Positions 34,176 to 45,100 of a stretch of DNA of 64,000 nucleotides are shown in pieces (the stretch's first letter is position 1; each line of letters starts with the position of its first letter). Made by a program: the position numbers and the translations under genes. The notes beneath the pieces are model-generated. The model had not been told where the DNA came from. It saw nothing but the letters and a program-made list of their open reading frames with translations, and made no database searches. Origin of the DNA: Branchiostoma floridae (lineage: Eukaryota; Chordata; Leptocardii; Amphioxiformes; Branchiostomatidae); assembly GCF_000003815.2 (NCBI RefSeq), contig NC_049985.1:7748066-7812065 (forward strand). The letters are read 5' to 3'.

Positions 34176-34382
34176 GGCTTAGGTCACATTTCCAAACCGT
34201 GGCCTGGCGGTGCAGCTTTTGGCAGGGAAAAGAACGATATGGAAAACATAAAAAATACACAAAATGTCAAGATAAAATTCTTGGGTTGTTGTGTATATTT
34301 CTAGGTACATGTGTATACATTTTAAATTTTCATTTCTTTAAACATGCCGGCCAGGCCCCGGTTTGGAAATGTGACCCAAGCC
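34176..34382. mobile_element. Short MITE, probable TAA target duplication
   Basis: Arms GGCTTAGGTCACATTTCC (left) and its near-complement GGAAATGTGACCCAAGCC (right) are flanked by TAA on each side. This fits the PIF/Harbinger type. It is about 207 bp long and lies just after the last alternative exon of the LRR gene. Confidence 0.75.
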
Positions 34383-35222
34383 TAAACGGGGAAATGTTCA
34401 AGGGGATCTAACTTCATGGCAGGGAGCAAATGGAGTGTTGTCAGTGGTTTTAAGATCTTGGTTGAAACTGCATGCATGCTGGGATTTACTGCAAAAGGGG
34501 AAATGCTTGTCAGCTTGTGGTAGTTTTTAGTTTGTGGTATCCAGGCATATTAGAGCTCCTGAGTCTATGTCTGGATACCAGGCTTGGTGAAGAGGTAAAA
34601 CTGACACAAAAAAGTCCCCTTTTACAGTATTTCTAACATATCATCACATAGCCAGGCTGTGTGGACCAATCAAAAGCCTCCAGTTATATTCATTATACAG
34701 TCACAGCATTATAAGCATGTGTTTACAGAAAAGTATTACATCGATAAACATGCATTTAGTGTTTTGTATGATTGTGTTGCCTTTTTTTGTATTCAACAGC
34801 TCTTTGCATGATCATTTCATTGGTGTGGAGTTTTTATGGATAATACAGTACTACTGTATTACGTCTTGAGGTGACATTGTGTAATAAACAGAATATCATA
34901 TCACTGCATCAACTACTAAGTATATGTTAAATTGAATATAACAGTTACTAGTGTATCATTTGTCCACCTCTCTCTATGTTTTTCAGTCAGCAAAATCGCT
35001 TAGTTACCATGCTATGACCAATTCTGTTCTAATAATTGTAAATAATCCAACAAAAAAAACATCTTTCAGTCGGTGAGAATGTGGCTTGCTGAGTCCACTT
35101 TCAACTACATGTATCAATTCCATCATTTTTTTTCTTCTGAAAATTCCAAGCTGAAATCCCTACTGATCCATTTTATCATTGTATACTGATGTACAGTAAC
35201 ATCCATTAGCAATACCGCCATG

Positions 35223-35655
35223 TAGGGCTGGGTATCGGTACAGCGTACCGGTACAAAACCGGTTTTTCTTATTGGACCGGTCCAGAAAAACCGGACCTGA
35301 AAAAATTAGGTGGACCGGATGTTGGACCGATTCGAAAATTAACAGATTATTTTATCAGGCATTCACACATTTTAGCGCTTGCAGATGGAAGAAAATAACA
35401 AGAGTGAAGTAGAGTAGAATTTATAGTAATTTCTACCAAGTTTTACAGCCAATCGTACAGGTGCAGTTAGCGTTGTATGGTTTTAAAACGCCAGTGTAAG
35501 TCTAATACTCCACCAAACAGATTTCTTTGTAGCAAAATGGACCATTGGTATGAGTCATACTGCATCAGGTCCAGGTTCAGGTCCGGACCTGGACCTAATC
35601 CTTTGGACCTGAACCGGACCTGGACCTGAATTTTCTGTACCGGTACCCAGCCCTA
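35223..35655. mobile_element. hAT-like MITE, copy 1
   Basis: It starts TAGGGCTGGGTATCGGTAC and ends with the complementary GTACCGGTACCCAGCCCTA. The 8-bp duplication CCGCCATG (35215-35222 and 35656-35663) is perfect, as expected for hAT. The ends are rich in GGACCGG/ACCGGACC-type subrepeats. A second copy lies at 40839-41245. Confidence 0.93.
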
Positions 35656-35669
35656 CCGCCATGTTTACT

Positions 35670-37300
35670 GCGATTTCTGAAGCGATACTACATGTAATTT
35701 GACAAACGATCATTGCTTATTTCATTTGGCAGTATAAGTGGCAGTATTATGGCATATGCTAAAAGGTGGTTAGATTCTTATGATGACTCATAATGATGGG
35801 AGAACCAAACTGAAGAACAATACTGCAGTAGAACTATGTATATGTAGTATATATATACTTAAAAGTTTATTTTCCTTCAAACAGAGGGATTTGTACTTGT
35901 TGTGTATATGATTATAAACTTTGGTTTGACACTTACCGGGAAGTTTCACATCACTTGTTAATTTGTATGATAAGTGATAGAGATATGCCAGCACTAACAT
36001 TAAGGCCTAATCTAGACACAGTTTTTCCTGACATCTGCAGAGCCGATATCTGGTCGCTGACAGTTTTTTTGTGTCTAGATGGGATTTTTATTGTCGTAGT
36101 CCAGATGTCGGCAAAATTTCACCCGACAAGTCCAGAGTATTCGTCCAACAACTCAGCGAGGGTCTGTCTTTGACCTTGGCTGTCTACCTGGGCTGGCTAT
36201 CACGTCAGGCTACTTGGACCTACGAAAGCCCATTGGGACAAAAGCTGTTTTAGCAATAGCCAGTAGGGGTTGTTTGTGCTCCGAGCGAAGAAGTTGTGTC
36301 TGAAGGATCTGTGTGTTATTATGTGAAAGAGCTGTGTGAAGTGGCTTTATGTGAAGGAGCTGTTTGTGAAGCAGCTGTGTTTGAAGGAGCTGTGTATGTT
36401 ACATAACCCAGAGGTTCTGGGTAGGGTTTTCCGTAAACCCGAAGTATGTAACATCTGAAAATGGTAAGACTGGGACATGCAGTCTCAAAATCTTATGTCA
36501 ACCTAATGCATAGCAAACAGACCTCATATGACTTCAATGCCGAGACACATTTGGAAAATTCCCCATGTACCAACACTAATCACATCAATGATCATCGCTG
36601 AAACTTTTAGTGAAAGGATATCCATGCCCAAATTTCATTGATATGACTATAACGTTACAGTATATGGTAACAGAAATTAGGAGATTTCAAGTGTTATTTA
36701 CCATATTTGGTAATATTTGTCCACAACACATGATATAATTTCCACAAATCATCCAAGCAAAACCAAACAAACAAGATAAATTTAATTATTATTATTATCT
36801 ACTTAGAGGTCAGCCAGTCAGCCACACACAACCACACATCAAATCAAGCACACTTTATCGATAAGAGCACATATTTATCATTAGGATTCCCTAAATCAGT
36901 ACTTGATCAGCTCAAAACCCTGGTCAACGAGTTGACTGACTGGGTTGTTGGGCTGAGTTGATCAGGATGTTGGGCCAAGAAGTTGACAGTTGGTAATGAG
37001 GGCTGAGAATTGTCTTACCCGGTGACTTGCCCCAGTACCAGCAGTCATTCTTCCAGTGCTGCAGAAAAACCTTAGTACATATAATTATAAATGTCAAAAT
37101 TGTACAATTGATGAATTTTCAATTTTCTTGCAATGATTGATAATCAGATAAGTCCATCGTCACCCTTTGGATGGTCCATCATCCATGGATGATCAAGGAG
37201 ATGGGATGATCTGATGATCAAGTGATGGTGACAGCCGCGAGACGTGAGCATCTCTAATACTATTAACAGTAATAGAGTAGAGTAGGGAAGAGAAGAGTAG
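35670..37300. other. Intergenic region without recognised gene
   Basis: No exon is supported. At 36300-36400 there is a degenerate GTGAAGGAGCTGT-type repeat, and at 36900-36990 a short block of GTTGAC/GGTTGTTGGGC-like repeats. Confidence 0.5.
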
Positions 37301-37559
37301 ATTTCTCCAATGTGGGAACACAGTGAGTCAAAACTTTAGCAGCTTTGCCACTAGTTTCCTCAGCCCGAAGGAAAAGCAGATGGAGATTGAAAGTCAAGGA
37401 GGATGGGTGGTGGTGTTGCACACTTTCCAACTTCCGCTTTGAGCTCGTACCCAGAGTGCCGTGCGTTCTTTCTACTCTTTGTTATGCCCCTGCGCCCCTG
37501 GGTACGAGATCAGCTCATCACAGCGAGGCTGTGCTTCACGAGGAACGCTGAAAACTTCA

Positions 37560-37663
37560 CTACAGAAACTGACTTTATTTACAGGATTTCTGCTCGACAC
37601 GACAACTTTGCAGCATGTAGTGTCCTTTCACCAGTTTAACAGAGTCCTACCCTTAGTCCAACA
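37560..37663 (+). promoter_or_regulatory. Possible first noncoding exon and promoter region of NUP98
   Basis: The NUP98 coding start at 39167 lies in an exon that begins after a TTCATAG acceptor at 39060, so an upstream 5' exon is needed. A stretch ending ...CAACAG followed by GTTAGTATT at 37664 is the best donor nearby. A YY1-like AAAATGGCGG occurs at 37749. Support is weak. Confidence 0.3.
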
Positions 37664-37720
37664 GGTTAGTATTATTCGCTTTTTGGTCAGAAAATGTAGA
37701 GAAACCTGTCGTAGGTGCGC

Positions 37721-38151
37721 GGGAAATCCCCAGCACGTCATGGGATAAAAATGGCGGTATGGATCTGACTCGTTCAAACTAGTTCAGTTTCTTGACAATA
37801 TATCAATTCTACTGTTCACACAACCATGCGAAAAGTTTCCCCGGGAACCTTCGTCAACAAATCTGTTGTATTTCTAAATCAATGCACCCCGAGTGCATAG
37901 ATTTTGGCCCAATATATAAGTCGTAAACTGTCGCCCCCCTCCCCCTTTCATTTTGGTAGTAAACGTCATACCTCGCTTGCCACAACCTGTTTTGTATTGA
38001 GTTGATTAATGTGATATGCCATAATCATGGTGGTCCCTAATCTTTCTAAGCTGATGATTTTTGACAACTTGACATGGGTAGGAAATCCCCAGTGTTCCTG
38101 TGTGCAATATGTTGGTCTCAACCAGTGCAGGCTAGTTTATGGGGAATCCCC
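37721..38151. promoter_or_regulatory. Cluster of three kappaB-like sites upstream of NUP98
   Basis: GGGAAATCCCC (37721-37731), GGAAATCCCC (38081-38090) and the palindromic GGGGAATCCCC (38141-38151) fit the NF-kappaB consensus GGGRNWYYCC. They are motif matches only. Confidence 0.35.
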
Positions 38152-38685
38152 AAGCCCTGCATACGAAGGTGGTCATTGGAAAGATTGGGGATTGCCCAGA
38201 AACCAGATAGAAGCAGTTGAAACAAGATATCTCATGTCAATCTTATAAAAGAGGCTACAGGGTTTGTTTACCATCACATTTTGCTGCCAGCTGCCCTGGT
38301 GAGCATTGGGTTTGTGTATGTCACTATGTCGTATGTGCCAGTTTTGTACATCCAATGATCCATGTTGCTAATTGTTAGTGTCAGGATTATGTTCTGCGTA
38401 GATGTGGTTCTTCTTGCACCTCTGCCTAGGCCTGTCCCATTTTCTTGTCTTTCCATTAGTGCCCACGATGATACCGGGTGACCCCCACGATCATGTTGAC
38501 ATGTTCCCAAAGTGAAAGGTTTTGATCCACCCACACCAGGAAGGACCCGGCATACTGTTTTAACTTTTCGCTATGTGCGGTGGGTTCTTTAAGTTTAACG
38601 GGCTGGAGCCTCAAGGTGTGGCTCTCTTCAAACATACGACCTTCATTTATTATGTCCAATCCTATGGACGTCCCTATCTGAAGCT

Positions 38686-38855
38686 ATAATTCACCTGAGT
38701 GAAGCAAGGAAATTGGTGTTAGTGCGTTTCCCAAGCACACAACATACACTCACTCACAGCATGTCACTTTTGTCAGCTTTGTTAGGGGATTCAAACCCAG
38801 GACCTCCGAGTTCTGGGCCAAACATCCGAACATTGTGCCAAGTGACGCCACTAAT
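38686..38855 (-). mobile_element. tRNA-derived SINE
   Basis: On the minus strand a Pol III B box, GGGTTTGAATCCC, is preceded by an A-box-like TGGCGTCACTTGG. The body then contains TGAGTGAGTGTATG and AATTTCCTTGCTTCACTCAG. The limits are approximate. Confidence 0.65.
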
Positions 38856-39166
38856 TTGTGGTTTACTGCCCAACTCTGCTGCTTCGTAGCCTTGAAAGAG
38901 CTTTATTACAATGAATGTTTTCAATTGTACATTAGTCATTCCATTTTATTTTCAAGAACTATGCTGAAGGCTCTGCAAATACTTTGTGGCAGTTACACAT
39001 CATATCATGTTTGTTGTCATTGACTCCAAAAAATGATTTGTGTTTGTTTTATCTTCATAGGTCAGCTGAAGAGGAATTCATTACAAAGTAACAAGACTTG
39101 AGAGATCAACAGCGGGAGACACCATTACCATTGCTATTGGACACTGAATAGTGCACAAGTTTCAAC

Positions 39167-42100
39167 ATGTTTGGTCAGCAGAAGACTCCCTTTGGGGGAA
39201 CCACTGGTTTCGGTATGTCCATGACTGACTATATTTGTTAGGAAATGGAATGTTTGCATCGAACAGATCTAGACTAACAGCTCCAATGTGACTATTGGAA
39301 TAGCTGTGCTTGTCTTATTGAATGTATGCTAAAAATGTGCTGCTATACAGAGAACCTAGTGGTTTGATGAATCTTGAAAGTTAGGAATTATGAATGTATG
39401 TTACAAGTCATAGTCTTCCTAGGCATGTGGCATACTACTATGATAGTGTTCATTGAATTTGAACTAGCATTGAGACTGAATTTATTTGCAGGATCAAACT
39501 GAGTTTCTCTCAAGTATATTGACACTCTCCCTGCTAACTAACTGCATCCATGACATGGATTGTTACATGGCAGAAAGAAGGTTGATTTATATGAGGTACT
39601 TTTGATTCCAGCAAGCAATAACTTGGTCACTGTTGCTGTTCTTAACTTAAAAACTCAGATTAGAAAACAGAAATATTTTACGTTATTGCATAGCCCCTCT
39701 TTGTTTTCTACCGGTATGTTGCATCAAAAAGCCTTTCAAAAACAGTCTAAAAGTGTGATTTAAATTGTGTTAGTCAGAGAATGCGTTATACGTTTTTATT
39801 GGCATGTTGTTATGTTGGTTGCATTGGGACACGTTGCATGTCTGTGTGATGTACGTGTATGAAACAGTACCCACCACGGTGTTCATGTTTGCTTGCTGGA
39901 CAGAAGTGACCCGTTTCTCCGCATGTTTAGGCACAACTACAAAACCTTTTGGTGCTGCTAAAACTGCAGGCACAGGTGCTTTTGGCACCAGTAGCTTCGG
40001 GGCCACCCAGACCCCTGCCACCGGAGGGCTGTTTGGCGGCACAGCGACGAACACCGGGACGGGGCTCTTCGGAGGCACCAGCTTCGGCACACCGTCCACG
40101 TCAACGTCCACCTTTGGAGGGTTTGGCACGAGCACCACGCAGACGGGAGGGGGGCTGTTTGGTACCTCCACAAGTACAGCAGGGACAGGACTGTTCGCGA
40201 CGCCACAGCAGCAGACGGCACCGTTTGGGGCTGCGAACAAGACAGGATTTGGAGGTCTGCATCACAGATGATCTGTTAATGGAATTTTAGTCTTTTGACA
40301 ATGCTGAACATCTAGAACAACATACACATTTTTATTACCACAGTTTGACCAACAACAGATCTCAGCCAGTTTAGAATAGTGAAAACATGTGTCGTTGTAT
40401 CACTAATTATAGCTTACTCTTCAAGCAGAGGTTTCAGTCGGGTTATTTTGTTGTGCTTTTTCTTGCCTTGTTTACGAATCTATGTTTTATAAGTAGTGCC
40501 TACGATTTATTTCAGTTTCCTCCTCCTAGAAATCACAGCAACTACCATAGAAATAGAAAACCAAAGAAATGGCAAAAAAATTAGAATAATCCTCGGCTGA
40601 AACATCTGCTTGGAGAGTAATCATATGTACTTCCCATATATATTTTTCATTGGACTATTCCATTGTGTATTTGTAGGGTTTGGAACCCAGACGTCCACAG
40701 CTGCCACAGGTACAGGGTTGTTTGGAGCCACCCAGCAGACACCAAGTCTATTTGGAGGGGGACAGACCACCAGTACAGGGCTGTTTGGTGCAGGTAAGAA
40801 CATGTACAAATGTGTAACAGACATGGTCATCGGCTCAGTAGGGCTGAGTATCGGTACAGCGGACCGGTACAAAACCGTTTTTTTCTTATTGGACCGGTCC
40901 AGAAAAACCGGACCTGAAAAAATTAGGTGGACCAGATGTTGGACTGATTAGAAAATTAACAGATTATTTTATCAGGCATCCACATGTTTTGGCGCTTGCA
41001 GGTGGAAGAAAATAACAAGAGTGAAGTAGAGTAGAGTTTATAGTAATTTCTACCAAGTTTTACAGCCAATCATACAGGTGCAGTTAGCGTTGTAGGGTTT
41101 TAAAACGCCAGTGTAAGTCTAATACTAGTACTCCACCAAAAAGATTTCTTTGTAGTGAAATGGACCATTGGTATAACTTAAGTCATACTGAATCAGGTCC
41201 TGAACCGGACTTGGACCTGAATTTTCTGTACTGGTACCCACCCCTAGTCATCAGTATTGATCCTGTAGAAGGGGATGTGGTTGTTGATCTGTGTATACCT
41301 TTGTGGTGGAAGAAAGTTTAGCTTTGTACTATGATTACTACCAACACAGATGAGCTTCCATGATATATGTACCAGACTTGTAACAAAATGTTTTTGCCCT
41401 GTATATCATGTGAATGTTTTTCCTACTGCTAGTTGGGGGGTTGCAAAAGGAAAATTGCCTTAATTTCATGAGATGTATTGTGTTGTTTGTACTGTATTTC
41501 AGTCAATACAAGGGGTAGCAATACTTTTCATGCAGACTTTGGCCAGGGAACAGTAAAAAAAGGGAGCGTCTTCATATAAAATTCAATATTACATTTTCTT
41601 GCCAGTTCTAATGTTATGCAGTATCTGACAGGAAATTGAACAAGTGTGATTTTTATTTCAGTTGGAGGCATTGCAGCTGGAACAAATGGGACAACTGTGA
41701 AGTTCAATGTGAGTAGAACATGTTTATGTGTACTTAGCTGTTTGGGCACTCATGCAGAAGAATTGGGATCTCCAGAAAATATCATCCAGAAGATCAAGCT
41801 TCTCTGGTCTTAATAGTATATAAGAAAGCACTGTAAATTCAATTACTTGTGTGTTTGTTTTATTTTGCTTTAGGAGCAAAAAAAGAGGTTTTCATTCTGT
41901 TTTATATTTTTGGTTGAAACAATTCCCTAGTAGTAGTACAGTAGTAATACATGTACATTGCATTGGAAAAGAAATATTTGCAGTGTCAGATTTATTGTGA
42001 GCTGTGTACAGGTAATGACTGCCACATTGTTCCTGTATGTCCGCAGCCTGTGTCTGGTAGTGACACCATGATGAAGAATGGAGTCTCCCAGAACATTCGT

Positions 42101-45100
42101 ACAGCTCACCAGTGTATCACCGCCATGAAGGAGTACGAGACCAAGAGCTTGGAGGTTTGCTTGTCTTAGTTACTTCCTCATAGGTGGACATGCCGATACT
42201 GATTAGTGTGTAGATATGGTATATGCATGTAATGTCCCCAAAACTGGGCAAACTCTTACTATTGTTAACAGTTGAATCTGAATTTATAATTAGCTTGGTC
42301 AAAAAACACCTCCTCAGCCAAAAGTTACAATTTTATTAGTTGGAGGACAGATTATCTCTTCATAATGTGTTTTAAAAATTCAGGTTAATTTTCATACTAA
42401 CATTGCTTTATCATAATGATGGTGTGAAGAAGAACTTCCTTTTGTCCATAGGAACTCCGTGTTGAGGACTACCTGGCCAATCGTAAGGGCGGCTCGACTG
42501 GGACAACTGCGATGTTTGGAGGGACAGCGACTCCACAGACGGGAGGCGGCCTGTTCGGCAACACCGCCACCACCACCAGTACCACTGGCTTTACCTTTGG
42601 CAAAGCTGCCTTCGGTACAGGTCAGACTCAAGCTAAAGGTGATGCTTTGTACTCTCAGGCTGTGCGAAAGTGACATGTGATAGTATGTGGTCCACAGGTA
42701 ACCTTGTGTAAAATCATTGCTTTTACTTGGATAGAGCACATGCAGCTCGGTGATCACGTGACCTATAAGAGAGATCACATTTTTGCACCTATCATGCGTT
42801 ACACATTGCATAAAGGTGTTGTTTGCCGATACACCTGTCCCTGATAGAAGTGATAGAGGCAAAAGAAAATCATGTTGTCATATGGTGCAAGGTTATGGTC
42901 TTATTAGATAGATTTCCTGCACTCACGACCCATGACTGCAGTAGTCGTAGGGGCTTCATGACAGCCAGCAGCAGTGATCTGTGCCCATCATTTCCTGCAA
43001 TGTTCAGAAAAATTGGAGAATTATTTCATTTTTGGAAATGTTGGTGTTAACGATATCATCTTTTAACAGGTGCTACAGGGTTTGGTACCACCTCAACAGG
43101 CACTGGCCTCTTTGGACAGACCCAGACAACCCAGGCTGGGGGCCTTTTTGCCAGCCCTTTTGGAGGCACTGCCACCACTACAACGGCCAGCACAGGCTTC
43201 AGCTTTGGGCAGACCAACACCGGGACTGGGCTGTTTGGGCAGACTCAGCAGAAGGTGGGGGTAGTTACAGAAGATAGATGAAAAATATGTGGTTTTCGGC
43301 AATAGCTTGCTTTGCATGCAGTAGGTGGATGTCTAAATCATCCGAAAGACTTAAAGGATTATACATACTGCTTCTCTTCTTAGAACTCAGCACTTATTGC
43401 ATTATTGGCAGGGCTCAAATTCATTTTGGGGATTAGGTGCACTGGTGCACCCAGCTTAAAAAATTGGGTGCACCAAAAAATTTTTGGGTGCACCACTTAA
43501 ATCTAAGTAGAATGTAAAAAAAACTAATAACAAAACTTAGTTACAAGCTATCAAATTCTTAAACAAGTAACATGACAGACATTTTTATTGTCTTTCTAAC
43601 ACTTAGATGTCAAGAATATGATGTATACTAGTATACTTGATATCTTTCCATACATAAACCTAAGAAAATATTTGGGTGATGTTGCTTAGTGCCATAATAA
43701 TCTATGATAAAGATTGAGGGCACTTAACAAGAAGAAGAAGAAGAAGGGTGCACCTTGTGCACCCACTGAAAATAATTGGGTGCACAGTTCCAATTTTGGG
43801 TGCACCTGGGTGCACATGCATTTCGAGCCCTGATTGGCCAGGAGTATGGAAGTTGTACATGTAGTGCGATCAGGGGATTGTCCCCTTGCTGTAATATTAC
43901 TTGTGCTTTCACAGCTGTGTGGCCCAAGGGCTAAGAAAGTGGAGATGGGTGCCAGCCTATACACCTTATGGTGTGCGAAAGACTTAAACTTTTTTGTGGG
44001 AATAGAACACTGTAGAAGAAGGAATGCTCTCAGCAGTTTTTTGTTTTTGGTTAGGACTTCTTGTGCCTGCCCCCTTGTTTTACCTTTTTTCTCCCTACTG
44101 CCAAGAACATCTCCGCATTCACAGTAAATTGCTGTAATAACCATATCTATATTTTCTTTGCTGTTTGCTCTAGACTGGGCTTTTTGGTCAGCCCACCACC
44201 CAGACCACCGGACTGTTTGGTACACCCAGCACAACCACTACAACTGGCTTTGGCACCACATTCGGCACAGGAACATTCGGCACACAGAACCAGGCTGTAA
44301 GTCTCATACCGCCTTGAATCAATCCATTTTCCCTTTGCTGGTATTTTTCTTTTGATGTAGTTGAGGATGCATTTTATTTTGCTGCACAGATATATTGTTT
44401 CCTCAGCATCCAAATATTCATATTTTTTAGTCTGAAAGTATGAACAGGTCATAAAGATAAAGAAATTTGCCTTTTATTACTAAATTTAGATGTGACTGTT
44501 GATGACATGTTTGTAACTTTCTACATCAGCATTTCTTTGATATGGGTGTGCTTACAAAAAATTTACTCAATACTGTACACTTCAAACTGATCAACAAAGC
44601 CACTTAGATTGCTGATAAAATCTGGTCTATATGGACAGGTAGTCACTACAGACAGGATCCTTAATCTTTGTGTTAATGAAAAAATTATCTGACTTCATTT
44701 GCCAGATGGTCCTTATATAGAGGTGGTTACTAGTACTGGTTTGACTATACATGTACAGTCAAACCTGTATTAGCGGCCACCTTTGCATAGCAGCCACCTG
44801 GCCATAGTGGCCACTTTTTGTCGGTCCCTTGGATTCGTAATGATTAAGAAATAGGCTAACGATTTCCGGTCCCTTTGATACAGTAAAACTGCCTATTGCA
44901 ACCATACTGCAGCCTTATGTGACCCTGCACCGAGTTTGAAATTGTAGTTTGTGAGGATTTGGAGTTCCTGACAGGGTCATTTTCGCAGTAGCAGAAGGTA
45001 TGCATGCCTTGAGCATTAAAATGCAAGTCTTTGTTGGTGAATTTACCGATCGAGACAATGTTACTTGGTGAGAAAGATTTGTGGGAACTGAAATCATGTG

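Larger units (their letters stand above)
39167..44296 (+). other. NUP98 exons 1-8: N-terminal GLFG repeats and GLEBS
   Basis: Exons: 39167-39212, 39931-40254, 40677-40793, 41662-41708, 42047-42154, 42452-42638 (or donor at 42620), 43070-43254, 44174-44296. FG repeats (GLFG, FGTST types) fill exons 1-3 and 6-8. Exons 4-5 carry GLEBS, recognised by TVKFN, then [13 protein letters not shown], then [16 protein letters not shown], the Rae1/Gle2-binding hairpin. Both donors of exon 6 keep the same phase and would differ by six codons, so alternative use is possible. Confidence 0.93.

Noticed and set aside
39770-40240. Val/Pro-rich minus frame of 156 codons
   Set aside because: It is the antisense of the first large GLFG exon.
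42392-42862. 156-codon minus frame across a NUP98 exon
   Set aside because: It is the shadow of an FG-repeat exon.
43686-44234. 182-codon minus frame
   Set aside because: It spans a MITE end and a NUP98 exon in antisense and has no coding character.
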